Assembly (NCBI RefSeq): GCF_001704415.2
Contig: NC_030811.1
Coordinates: forward strand, 77,394,069 to 77,458,068
From: Capra hircus
Lineage: Eukaryota > Chordata > Mammalia > Artiodactyla > Bovidae
Reading direction: 5' to 3'
DNA: 64,000 nucleotides
The translations under genes were made by a program, and so were the position numbers. Positions 24,905 to 34,886 of the stretch are shown here, piece by piece. The number at the start of each line of letters is the position of its first letter. Positions within the stretch are counted from its first letter, which is position 1. The notes under the pieces are model-generated. The model was given only the letters and a program-made list of their open reading frames with translations, was not told the origin of the DNA and made no database searches.

Positions 24905-25095
24905 TGGTATTCAACAAAACTTTCTATGATGATGGAAATGTTCTAGAGTCTGTACTGGCACAGCTGCTGACACCTATGGCTATTAAGAACGTGAAATACT
25001 GCCAATGTGACTAAGAAAACGAATTTTAACTTCACTTTAATTAATTTAAATATACATAACCACAGTTGCTAGAGGCTACCCTATTGGATTGTACA
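24905..25095. repeat. hAT-like DNA transposon relic (MER family)
   Basis: actttctatgatgatggaaa and tgttctagagtctgtactgg, then a diverged middle, then gctagaggctaccctattgg and attgtaca. This is the layout of a short non-autonomous mammalian hAT element whose terminus reads gctgtccaatagaacttt. It carries no transposase. A second related copy lies at 45890-46095. I cannot name the subfamily safely. Confidence 0.55.
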
Positions 25096-25912
25096 GAACT
25101 AGACTCCTTTGTAAACCAATCTTCCTTATCAGTTAAGTCTGATGTTACAGTAAGTTTCAGCATTCTGATCTGGAAAGTGCAAATATCATCTATTTTAAAA
25201 TGTTGCTGCGAGAGTTTAATGAGACGTGATGATGGATTATATTTAGCATATAAGTCTGGAATATGATAAGTGAGAGGAAATGAAGGTAGTACGTGCTAGG
25301 GAGAGTAGGACTACTAGTAATTATAGTAACCACAACATTTTATCCTTGCTGATAAACAGCAAGGAAGGTTTAAATACTACAATAAATAGCAGGTCATAAA
25401 GAAATATCTCCCCCCACCTCAAAAAAGATGGCAAGCTGCTTAGAAGTTAGGAAGTTCATTATAGACATTAGGCTACATGGATTCTCAGTAAATACCGATT
25501 AGCCTGCAATTTCCAGAAGGTGAATTAGTGTACATGCAATGCTTCTGGACATCTATCTGCGTTTTGAAAATTCGAGTTCAAGTGACTTGGGCCCACCCTC
25601 TAACTCTTAAAGTGATGCCAGATCAATCTGAGCATCCATGGGTACTAACAAGGATAGACTCTTGTTAGTACAAAGAGGAATATTTGTACAAGAGGAATAT
25701 TGTACTACAATATTAGTACTACAGAGTACTAAAAGGAATATTATGCTTAGCAAGAGGAAACTTGGGTGAACGCTAAATAAAGAAGGATGCCCTGCTGAGC
25801 CTGTAATGAAGACTAGGCTGTTTTAGAGTGTGTGGGTAACTCTTCTGGAATCTGTTGATCGATGTTCATTAGTTAATATGCATCTAGGTGCATACAGGCT
25901 GAGGGGTATGTG
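25096..25912. other. unannotated DNA
   Basis: No gene recognised. Around 25665-25740 the short motif agaggaatattgtac recurs in imperfect form three to four times, a small local amplification. Confidence 0.5.
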
Positions 25913-25936
25913 TGTGTGCGTGTGTGTGTGTGTGTA
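25913..25936. repeat. (TG)n microsatellite
   Basis: About twelve TG units with one CG interruption. Confidence 0.9.
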
Positions 25937-26012
25937 GGGAAGCAGAGGCTAATAAGGACAATATCTTGGCTTCTACATCCATCCAAACTTCTGAAAGAGT
26001 TTAAACCCATTA

Positions 26013-26515
26013 CATATATATATAACATATTATATATATAATATATATAAACCTATATTATATATTTGATATTTACTTATATCAATATTTATATATAAAA
26101 TATTTATATTATATATAATATACATTATATATTTGTAAATATGTATATATAATATAAACATTATATATAATATATACAATATACTTCCCTGGTGGCTCAG
26201 ATGGTAAAGCGTCTGCCTGCGATGCAGGAGACCTGGGTTCAATCCCTGGGTTGGGAAGATCTCCTGGAGAAGGAAACGGCAACCCACTCCAGTACTCTTG
26301 CCTGAAAAATCCCAAGGACGGAGGAGCCTGGTAGGCTACAGTCCATGGAGTCACAAAGAGTCGGACACAACTGAGCCACTTCATTTTCACTTATTTATAT
26401 ATAAAATATTTATATTTTATATATTATATATAATATAAATGAACATTACATATTATATATTATATATATACTATTATATATATATAATATATATAAACCT
26501 ATATTATATATAGAT
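26013..26515. repeat. AT-rich (TA)n-type array, interrupted by a SINE
   Basis: Almost pure A/T sequence built of tatata, aatatttatat and attatatat variants, continuing on both sides of the Bov-tA at 26183-26392. It sits between the left target duplication (26003-26012) and the truncated 5' end of the BovB at 26516. It therefore seems to lie within the BovB insertion rather than beside it. Confidence 0.9.
26183..26392 (+). mobile_element. Bov-tA SINE inside the AT array
   Basis: Complete tRNA head (cttccctggtggctcagatg) with a conserved pol III B box ggttcaatcc at 26236-26245, then the BovA body ending acacaactgagccacttcat. It splits the AT-rich array, so it is younger than at least part of it. 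Confidence 0.95.
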
Positions 26516-26531
26516 TTCTTGAGAAACCTAT

Positions 26532-27687
26532 ATGCAGGTCAGTCAGGAAGCAACAGTTAGAACTGGACATGGAACAACAGACTGGTTCCAAATAGGAAAA
26601 GGAGTACTTCAAGGCTGTATATTGTCACCCTGCTTATTTAACTTCTATGCAGAGTACATCATGAGAAACGCTGGGCTGGAAGAAGCACAAGCTGGAATCA
26701 AGATTGCCGGGAGAAATATCAATAACCTCAGATAGGCAGATGGGAGGAGGCAATGGCACCCCACTCTAGTACTCTTGCCTGGAAAATTCCATGGACGGAG
26801 GAGCCTGGAAGGCTGCAGTCCATGGGGTCGCTCAGGTACGGACATGACTGAGTGACTTCACTTTCACTTTTCACTTTCTTGCATTGGAGAAGGAAATGGC
26901 AACCCACTCCAGTGTTCTTGCCTGGAGAATCCCAGGGACCAGGGAGCCTGGTGGGCTGCCGTCCATGGGGTCACACAGAGTCGGACACGACTGAAGTGAC
27001 TTAGCAGTAGCAGATATGCAGATGACACCACCCTTATGGCAGAAAGTGAAGAGGAACTAAAAAGCCTCTTGATGAAAGTGAAAGAGGAGAGTGATAAAGC
27101 TCTGAATGTTGGCTTAAAGCTCAACATTCAGAAAACGAAGATCATGGCATCTGGTGGAAACAGTGTCAAACTTTATTTTTTTGGGCTCCAAAATCACTGC
27201 AGATGGTGACTGCAGCCATGAAATTAAAAGACGCTTACTCCTTGGAAGGAAAGTTATGACCAACCTAGATAGCATATTGAAAAGCAGAGATATTACTTTG
27301 CCAACAAAGGTTCATCTAGTCAAGGCTATGGTTTTTCCAGTGGTCATGTATGGATGTGAGAGTTGGACTGTGAAGAAAGCTGAGCACCAAAGAATTGATG
27401 CTTTTGAACTGTGGTGTTGGAGAAGACTCTTGAGAGTTCCTTGGACTGCAAGGAGATCCAACCAGTCCATTCTAAAGGAGATCAGTTCTGGGTGTTCTTT
27501 GGAAGGACTGATGCTAAAGCTGAAACTCCAGTACTTTGGCCATCTCATGCGAAGAGTTGACTCATTCAAAAAGATTCTGATTCTGGGAGGGATTGGGGGC
27601 AGGAGGAGATGGCTGGATGGCATCACTGACTCAATGGATATGAGTTTGAGTGAATCCCGGGAGTTGGTGATGGACAGGGAGGCCTAG
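26532..27687 (+). pseudogene. BovB reverse-transcriptase C-terminal remnant
   Basis: Left of the SINE the frame encodes the fingers/palm segment with FQIGKGVLQGCILSPCLFN. Right of it, at about 27015-27026, the codons for the catalytic YADD box follow, and then the thumb and C-terminal part (LGSKITADGDCSHEIKRR, YGCESWTVKKAEHQRIDAFE), open for 177 codons from 27154. The SINE and the internal deletion break the frame. The product would have belonged to the APE-type endonuclease and reverse transcriptase of BovB. It cannot be functional. Confidence 0.88.
26743..27010 (+). mobile_element. BOV-A2 SINE inserted at the BovB YADD codons
   Basis: Two BovA monomers (ggaggcaatggcaccccact ... gcattggagaaggaaatggc) ending in gaagtgacttagcagtag. 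It is flanked by a 14-bp target duplication with one mismatch: cagataggcagatg (26729-26742) and cagatatgcagatg (27011-27024). The duplicated bases cover the codons for the start of the reverse-transcriptase YADD motif. It is younger than the host BovB. Confidence 0.95.
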
Positions 27688-27757
27688 CGTGCTGCAATTC
27701 ATGGGGTTGCAAACAGTTGGACACGACTGAGTGACTGAACTGAACTGAAACCCATTA

Positions 27758-28472
27758 AGGAGAGATAGGTTAAGAAGAGAAACCTTGAAAGAGGTGATTT
27801 TTAGGAAATGTATCATTCTCTGATATTGAGTCTGGGATTGAACAATGCTGCCTTTTTAGGCAAGAAGGTTCAGGAGGTCAAACCATTTTCTCAATCTTTG
27901 CAGATAATCCAAGTCACTTTAACATCTGGGAGACCAGCAGCTTTGAGAACAGCGAAAGACAGTGCCTTATGCACGTCGATTAGCACTGTGATGCACTCAC
28001 CATGGGAAAAGGCTCTGCTGAAGACGCCACAAATGGATTCATAAGAAGAGAATACTGACAAGGAGACTCTCAGTTTACACAGAAAGAAGTGATCTGAGCT
28101 TGCACAGGGGGCAATGCTGACAACCCACACTGTTTATAGTATCTCAGAAACACTTGTGGAAGGTTTCAGAAAGGGAGTTGAGAGCCTGTTGATCAGAGAG
28201 AGACTGGTATAAACAGGCACTGATTTTAAGGTGACCTAATTTGTCCTCATTGGATGGTGATGCCAGAGGACAAGGGGGCATGCTAGCTGTTTTGTTACTT
28301 TAGAGTTCCTGTTATTATTCAAACCTTTTTGAGTTTCTATAGTAGTCTGCCATGATGATTTAGGGTGGAGTTAGTCCAGTTAGCTTTGGCCCTAATAAAG
28401 GACTGTTTGTTGAAAGTCTGCTCATCATTTGCCTTTTTATTGCTACCAGAACAACAGTAACTAGGATCACTA
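27758..28472. other. unannotated DNA
   Basis: No gene or repeat recognised. Base composition is slightly less AT-rich around 27900-28030. Two short opposed open frames there show no motif. Confidence 0.5.
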
Positions 28473-28554
28473 AATCTAACACTTGAATAACAGTCCTTCA
28501 GAGGGCTTAACAGTGGCAATTACCAAACAGTACACACCAAAGGTTCTTGGCAGG
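28473..28554. repeat. 82-bp duplicated segment, copy A
   Basis: It is 93% identical (6 substitutions in 82 bp by hand alignment) to copy B at 34411-34485 plus 34682-34697, which is split by a SINE. The shared core includes cttgaataac, ccttcagagggct and aaacagtacacaccaa. The flanks lose similarity abruptly on the left and gradually on the right. I do not recognise the family. Confidence 0.8.
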
Positions 28555-28750
28555 AAGTAAGGAACAAGAAGTAAAGAACTACTCCATGAACTGAAAATTT
28601 TGAGGAGTGCTTCCAATAAAAAAATATGTAAATTTTTAAAATGGGCGAGTCATCAGAAGAAACAACTGTTCCCTTGAGAAATAAAAAGCAAATAAAGTTT
28701 AATAATATATCGAGTCTCTTTTAAGAGCTCTCCATTTAAAATGAAACCTG

Positions 28751-28813
28751 TCACATTGTTTAGCACCCTATTGTTTAAAGAAATAAATTTATATAACTAT
28801 AAAAAAAATAAAT
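28751..28813 (+). mobile_element. 63-bp retroposed transcript 3' end with target duplication
   Basis: A 63-bp insert containing an AATAAA at about 28782, followed about 16 bp later by an A-rich tail, is bounded by a perfect 13-bp direct repeat aaaatgaaacctg (28738-28750 and 28814-28826). The left junction lies at TTT/AAAA, on the complementary strand the TTTT/AA nick preferred by L1 endonuclease. It looks like a severely 5'-truncated L1-mediated insertion of an unknown RNA, or of a very short L1 end. Confidence 0.65.
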
Positions 28814-28826
28814 AAAATGAAACCTG

Positions 28827-29275
28827 AAGCCACACTGGATGATAACAACCTACAAGGGTTGAAATGCAAAAGTTTACCTTTTCTGGAAAAGGATATATTG
28901 ATTGAAAGTCCTATTTCACTGATCCTTTCCTATTCTCTGGGAATGAACAATTACAATATAAAGATAGCTTGGGACATGTATTTTCTTCTATTCCTTAAGT
29001 CTGATGGCTCAGTTCTAATTATCACTTATACCAAAATTTTACCCAGAATTACTGTTCAGACCTTGGCCATGTAACCTGACTTAACGAAGTTGAAATATGA
29101 CTTAACTAGTACTAAGCAAGGTCATGAGTTCAAACCTTACCTTAATGATGACTTTTTGAACTATAAGAAAGATCAGAAAAGAGAGCAAAAGGAAGATAGA
29201 AAGTTGGAATTATATAGGCCAGAGGTAATATATCAAAAGGTGATCATAAGATATTCCAAGTTCAGTTGACAAATG
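28827..29275. other. unannotated DNA
   Basis: No recognisable gene or repeat. Confidence 0.5.
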
Positions 29276-29470
29276 TGTGTGTGTTAGTTGTATCCAACTC
29301 TTTGTGACCCTATGGACTGCAGCCTGCTAGGCTCCTCTGTCCATGGAATTCCCCAGGCAGGACTACTGGAGTAGGTTGCTATTTCCTTCTCCAGGGGATC
29401 TTCCTGACCCAGGGATGGAACTCAGGTCTCCTGCATGCAGGCAGATTCTTTACTGTCTGAGCTACCAGGG
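29276..29470 (-). mobile_element. Bov-tA SINE, antisense
   Basis: gttagttgtatccaactctt, the antisense BovA body, ttccttctccaggggatctt and the antisense tRNA head ending gtctgagctaccaggga. Moderately diverged, nearly full length. Confidence 0.92.
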
Positions 29471-29475
29471 ACATA

Positions 29476-29900
29476 GATAAATCACTAGGGCCAGATGGCA
29501 CTCACCCAAGAGTTTCGAAGGAACTCAAGGGTGAAACTGTAGAGCCACTGGCCAAACTTGTAGACTGTTATTGCAAACAGTCACCTTGCCAGAGGACTGG
29601 GAGATTCTGATGTGATCCCTATCTAGAAGAAGGACTCTTGAGAAACCCTGGAAACAAGATGATGATCCCAAAGACTATTAATAGCTTTCCAGGCATAAAA
29701 GATGTGGAGAATACTTTTAAAAAGAGTCAATTCCACTGAATATCTCTATGTATCTAACTGGTGGAGGTAAAAGCTCTATAGTTTTGGTAAGAGGAAATCA
29801 TACCAATGTGGTCTCTTTTGTGTTTTTGAGGTTTCAGATGGCAATTGTGTGGCCAATAGAGACAATATTTCCTTTTTTGTTTTTTTTCTTGAGGACATTT
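29476..29900 (+). pseudogene. relic of an ancient CR1/L3- or L4-type LINE reverse transcriptase
   Basis: From 29479 one frame reads KSLGPDGTHPRVSKEL and stays open for 43 codons. It then shows PEDW, and one frame over DVIPI followed by a stop and KK. GPDGIHPRxLKEL ... PEDWxxAxVxPIFKKG is the conserved early palm region of CR1-clade and related LINE reverse transcriptases. Stop codons and frameshifts show long decay. The later part (gctttccaggcataaaagat) fits the following NYRPISLTSIPGK block only loosely. It is distinct from BovB and L1. The clade assignment is uncertain. Confidence 0.6.
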
Positions 29901-30530
29901 GAAAAGATTTACTTATAATAGCTTTACAAAAACACACATGGAGTTGGCATGGAGTTGGAGAAACCTTCTGTCACATACTAAACACTAGCAATGATAGAAA
30001 ACACAGACAGGGTTCATAAGGAACATTTTCTTTGATGTATCTTATAGTAGTTGTGAGAAACAGTCTTATTTTCATAAATGGATTTGAATGGGAATTTAGC
30101 ATAGATATTTTGAATGGACATATTTTCTTAAGCTCCAGTCAGAATGGAAAAATCAAGCTGAGATGCCGAAACTGGGAAATTTCAAAAGGATACTTGAATA
30201 AGAAGAAATGGGGTAGGTTAATACTTGAAGAGTATACTTAGAATTTGATTCTCACAGGATACAGCAAACACTGTAGTTCTAAACACTAAAAGAACAGGAT
30301 CTCATCAGGGATCAAACAATAAAAATCAGAGCATCCACTGCAGAGCACAGGGCCTTGCACACAATGTGGAGCTGAACTTAACCCACAGAGAGTGCTAACC
30401 ACTGCCCGCTGCTATGCAACACATCACAATGGCAATGTAGGCAAAGCAGGCCATTTTACAGAGTTCTAGAGTCTGTAGTTATCAATACAATATCATACAC
30501 TTAAAACTTATGAGAGTAGGTGTTGCATTT
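29901..30530. other. unannotated DNA
   Basis: No gene recognised. The left part may continue the LINE relic, but I cannot align it by eye. Confidence 0.45.
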
Positions 30531-30810
30531 TCTTTCAGTTCAGTCACTCAGTCATGTCTGACTCTTTGCGACCCCATGGACTGCAGCACGCCAGGCTTCC
30601 CTGTCCATCACCAATACCCAGTGCCTGCTCAAACTCATGTCCATCGAGTTGGTGATGCAATCCAACCATCTCATCCTCTGTCGTCCCCTCCTTCTGCCTT
30701 CAATCTTTCCCAGCATCAGGGTCTTTTCCAATGACTTAGTTCTTCACATCAGGTAGCCAAAGTATTGGAGTTTCAGCATTAGCATCAGTCCTTCCAATGA
30801 ATACTCAGGA

Positions 30811-33301
30811 CTAGATGTCCTTTAGGATGGACTGGTTGGATCCCCTTGCAGTCCAAGGGACTCTCAAGAGTCTTCTCCAACACCACAGTTCAAAAGCATC
30901 AATTCTTTGGTGCTCAGCTTTCTTTACAGTCCAACTCTCACATCCATACATGACCACTGGAAAAACCATAGCTTTGACAAGACGGACCTTTGTTGGCAAA
31001 GTAATGTCTCTGCTTTTGAATATGCTGTCTAGGTTGGTCATAGCTTTTCTTCCAAGGAGCAAGTGTCTTTTAATTTCATGGCTGCAGTCACCATCTGCAG
31101 TGATTTTGGAGCCTAAGAAAATAAAGTCTCTCACTGTTTCCACTGTTTCCCCATCTATTTGTCATGAAGTGATCTTAGTTTTCTGAATGTTGAGTTTTAA
31201 GCCAACTTTTTCACTCTCCTCTTTCACTTTCAACAAGAGGCTGTTTAGGTCTTCTTCACTTTCTGCCATAAGGGGGGTATCATCTGCATATTTGAGGTTA
31301 TTGATATTTCTCCTGGCAATCTTGATTCCAGCTTGTGCTTCATCCAGCCTGGCATTTCACATGATGTACTCAGCATAAAAGTTAAATAAGCAGGGTGACA
31401 ATATACAGCCTTGACGTATTCCTTTCCCAATTTGGAACCAGTCTCCTGTTCCTTGTCCAGTTCTAACTGCTGCTTCTTGACCTGTGTAGAGATTTCTCAG
31501 GAGGCAGGTCAGGTGACCTGGTATTCCCACCTCTTGCAGAATTTTCCACAGTTTGTTGTGATTCACACAGTTAAAGTCTTTGGTAGAGTCAATAAAGCAG
31601 ATGTTTTTCTGGAACTCTCTTGCTTTCTTGACTATCCAGTGGATGTTGGCAATTTGATCTCTGGTTCCTCTGCCTTTTCTAAACCCAGCTTGTGTATCTG
31701 GAAATTCATGGTTCAGATACTGTTGAAGCCTGTCTTTGAAAATTTTGAGCATTACTTTGCTAGCTTGTGAGATGAGTGCAATTGTGCAGTAGTTTGAACA
31801 TTTCTGTGACACTGCCTTTCTTTGGGATTGGAATGAAAACTGACCTTTTCCAGTCCTGTGGCCACTGCTGAGTTTTCCATATTTGCTGGCATATTGAGTG
31901 CAACACTTTCACAACATCATCTTTCAGGATTTGAGATAGCTCAACTGGAATTCCAACACCTCCACTAGCCTTGTTCATAGTGATGCTTCCTAAGGCCCAC
32001 ACGACTTCACATTCCAGGATGTCTAGCTCTAGGTGAGTGATCACATCACCGTGGTTATCTGGGTCATGAAGATCTTTTCTGTACAATTCTTCTGTGTATT
32101 CTTGCCACCTCTTCTTAATATCTTCTGCTTCTGTAAGGTCCATACTATTTCTTTCCTTTATTGTGCCCATCTTTGCATGAAATGTTCCCTTGGTGCCTCT
32201 AATTTTCTTGAAGAGATCTTTAGTCATTCCCATTTTATTGTTTTCCTCTATTTCTTTGCACTGATCACTGAGGAAGGCTTTCTAATTCTCCTTGCTATTC
32301 TTTGGAACTCTGCATTCAAATGAATATATCTTTCCTTTTCTCCTTTGCCTTTAGTGTCTCTTCTTTTCTCAGCTTCCCTTGTGGCAATGCAGGAGACCCG
32401 GTTTTAATCCCTGGGTTGGGAAGATCCCCTGCAGAAGGAAATGGTAACCCACTCCAGTATTCTTGCATGGAAGATCTCATACCAGTTTCCTCTGGTAGGT
32501 TACAGTCCATGGGGTTGCAAAGAGTCAGATGCGACTGAGCAACTTCACTTTTCTTTCACTTTTTTCTCAGCTATTTGTAAGGCCTCCTCAGACAACCATT
32601 TTGCCCTTCTGCATTTCTTTTTCTTGGGAATGGTCTTGATCACTGCCTCCTGTACAATGTCATGAATGTCCATTCATAGTTCTTCAGGCACTCTATCAGA
32701 TCTAATCCCTTGAATCTATTTTTCACTTCCATTGTATAATTGTAAGGGATTTGATTTAGGTCATACTGAATGGTCTAGTGACTTTCCCTACTTTCTTCAA
32801 TTTAAGTCTGAATTTGGCTATAAAGAGTTCATGATCTGAGCCACAGTCAGCTCCTGGTCTTGTTTTTGCTGACTGTATACAGCTTCCCCATCTTTGGCTG
32901 CAAAGAATATAATCAATCTGATTTTAGTATTGACCATCTGGTGATGTCCATGTGTAGAGTCTTCTCTTGTGTTGTTGGAAGAGGGTGTTTGCTATGACCA
33001 GCACATTCTTTTGGCAAAACTCTGTTAGCCTTTGCCCTGCTTCATTTTGTACTCCAAGGCCAAATGTGTCTGTTACCCCAGGTAGCTCTTGACTTCCTAC
33101 TTTTGCATTCCAGCCCCCTATAATGAAGAGGACATTTTTTGGGGGTATTAGTTCTAGAAGTCTTGTAGGTTGAATGGTTTGCCTTGGAAACAAACAGAGA
33201 TCATTCTGTAATTTTTGAGCCTGCATCCAAGTCCTGTATTTTGGCCTCTTGTTGACTATGATGGCTACTCCACTTCTTCTAATTGATTCTTGCCCATACA
33301 A
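30811..33301 (-). pseudogene. BovB endonuclease-reverse transcriptase polyprotein, broken
   Basis: Read on the minus strand, an APE-type endonuclease segment (33301-32924) has IIGGWNAKVGSQE where active copies have GDWN, so the catalytic aspartate is replaced. The following SDHEL region is still recognisable. The reverse-transcriptase segments (32233-31760, 31812-31357) include FIPIPKKG and GCILSPCLFNFYAEYIM, but the FIDxxKAFDCVDHNK block reads FIDSTKDFNCVNHNK, so one catalytic aspartate is lost. YADD codons survive at about 31283-31294 in another frame. The C-terminal part is open at 31143-30811. Stops, frameshifts and the SINE break the protein. Confidence 0.9.
32373..32562 (+). mobile_element. 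Bov-tA SINE nested in BovB
   Basis: It begins cttcccttgtggcaatgcag, with part of the tRNA head deleted, and ends gcgactgagcaacttcactt. It is flanked by tttctcagct at 32365-32374 and 32563-32572, a 10-bp target duplication overlapping the SINE ends. The surrounding BovB sequence continues directly across it, so the SINE is younger. Confidence 0.92.
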
Positions 33302-33715
33302 GTAGATATAATGGTTATTCTAGTTAAATTCACCCATTCCAGTCCATTCTCGTTCGCTGATTCCTAAAATGTTGATGTTCACTCTTGCCATCTCCTGTTT
33401 GACCACTTCCAATTTGTCTTGATTCATGGACCTAACATTCCAGGTTCCTATGCAATATTGCTCTTTACAGCATTGGACTTTACTTCCATCACCTGTCTAA
33501 TCCACAACTGGGTGTTGTTTTTGCTTTGGCTCCATCTTTTCATTCTTTCTGGGGTTATTTCTCCACTCTTATTCAGTGGCATATTGGGTACCTACCAACC
33601 TGGGTAGTTCATCTTTCAGTGTCATACTTTTTTGCCTTTTCATATTGTTCATGGGGTTCTCAAGGCAAGAATACTGAAGTGGTTTGACATTCCCTTTTCC
33701 AGTGGGCATGTTTTT

Positions 33716-34004
33716 TTACCACAATTAAGAAAACAAACACACACTGACCATATAGTTGAGGTTTTAGATAATATATGTATTTCTACCTAAACAGGCAGAA
33801 TATAATGTCAACCTTGTTATGTGCAGGTGCTTTTTGTGACAATATGAATCTTGGTATAATTTATTTTTTCACTTATCACTTGACCTCATTATTTTCTCAC
33901 TTCTTAGGATAATTTTCAATATCCTATTTCTAGAATGTGAATGTAATGTATAAAGACATGAAAACAAGGCACCCATGTGGCTGACATACATTTTCTTTAG
34001 TTAT
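33716..34004. other. unannotated AT-rich DNA
   Basis: Nothing recognised. Confidence 0.5.
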
Positions 34005-34085
34005 ATATACGAGAACTGAAGTGAAAAGAAATGGATTTTCCCAAAGTCATACAGTTTTAAGGTAGAAATAAAGTGAAATCCAATG
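34005..34085 (-). repeat. MIR fragment, antisense
   Basis: gagaactgaagtgaaaagaa, gattttcccaaagtcataca and taaggtagaaataaagtgaa correspond to the antisense MIR theme (gaggaaactgaggc ... cttgcccaaggtcacacagc). Confidence 0.45.
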
Positions 34086-34410
34086 TTTATTTTAAACTAA
34101 ATGCTGTGCTCATTATAGGGGGCTCATTAATATCTCATTATTTACTTCAAATTTATTATTAAAAAATATAGTCTTGTATAAAACAGACTCTTGCTTTTAA
34201 CAGTACAATTTCAGCTATTAACTACTCAGTCATATGGGTCTTCTACTTCCTTTTCTCCCAAAAACCATTAACCCTTTCTCATTAGGTTCCTTTCTGTTAA
34301 CTCTAAGAGTTGAACATGTAAATAGATTCCAGAAAGCTTTTTTAAAACTGCTTTTTCATCTATTGGTATCATTTATTAAAATAAGTTAAAAACTTTTTTT
34401 TTTGGTTGTA

Positions 34411-34697
34411 AATAAATCTACCACTTGAATAACTGTCCTTCAGAGGGCTCAACAATGGCAATTATCAAACAGTACACACCAATGGGCTTCCCTGGTGGCT
34501 CAGACAATAAAGAATTCACCTGCAATGTGGGAGACCTGGGTTCAATCCTTGGGTTGGAAAGATCCCTTGGAGAAGGGAACCACTACCCACTTCAGTGTTC
34601 TGGCCTGGAGAATTCCATGGACTGTATAGTCCATGGGGTTGCTAGGAGTTGGACATGACTGAGCAACTTTCACCTCACACACCAATGGTTCTTGGCA
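34411..34697. repeat. 82-bp duplicated segment, copy B, split by a SINE
   Basis: Copy B consists of 34411-34485 and 34682-34697, joined across the Bov-tA. It is 93% identical to 28473-28554 on the same strand, 5.9 kb away. The pre-insertion sequence rebuilt from copy A agrees with the SINE's target duplication. Confidence 0.8.
34486..34676 (+). mobile_element. Bov-tA SINE with target duplication
   Basis: Complete tRNA head (gcttccctggtggctcagac) with B-box region ggttcaatcc, then the BovA body ending gacatgactgagcaactttc. Target duplication acacaccaatgg at 34474-34485 and 34677-34688, perfect over 12 bp. The insertion lies inside the 82-bp duplicated segment, so the duplication is older. Confidence 0.94.
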
Positions 34698-34886
34698 AAT
34701 GGAAACTTTGCAACTTCCTGAAACAATTTTGAAGAGGAAAGCCTAAGAGTAGGCAGAGGTGTGTCCCCCAAAGTGGTACAATTGATCTGTTTCCTGAGAT
34801 TCTCCCCAGTAGACCACCAGTCCTTCAAGTCTTGAAATTTTTTAGGTCTTATAACTCTAGTAAAACACAAAGACATATGGCATGAC

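Larger units (their letters stand above)
26516..27747 (+). mobile_element. BovB LINE 3' third, sense, with nested SINE
   Basis: It begins in reverse-transcriptase coding sequence (cttgagaaacctatatgcag) and runs to the BovB 3' terminus gtgactgaactgaactgaaa. A BOV-A2 interrupts it at 26743-27010. The 10-bp repeat aaacccatta occurs at 27748-27757 directly after the 3' end and at 26003-26012, left of the AT array, and is probably the target duplication. An internal deletion of about 35 bp near 27154 joins ggcatctggt to ggaaacagtg. 5'-truncated. Confidence 0.95.
30531..33715 (-). mobile_element. long BovB LINE, antisense, about 3 kb without its nested SINE
   Basis: The + strand starts at the antisense 3' terminus (tttcagttcagtcactcagt) and continues through the whole reverse-transcriptase and endonuclease coding region to ttcatggggttctcaaggca and ttcccttttccagtgggc near the 5' part. 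This is the most complete copy in the window. It lacks the outer 5' region of full BovB elements and has an internal deletion of about 75 bp near 33165. A Bov-tA is inserted at 32373-32562. No clear target duplication was found at the outer ends. Confidence 0.96.

Noticed and set aside
27154..27687. 177-codon frame as a candidate domesticated gene
   Set aside because: It matches the C-terminal BovB protein next to a SINE and a deletion. Nothing suggests retention for host function.
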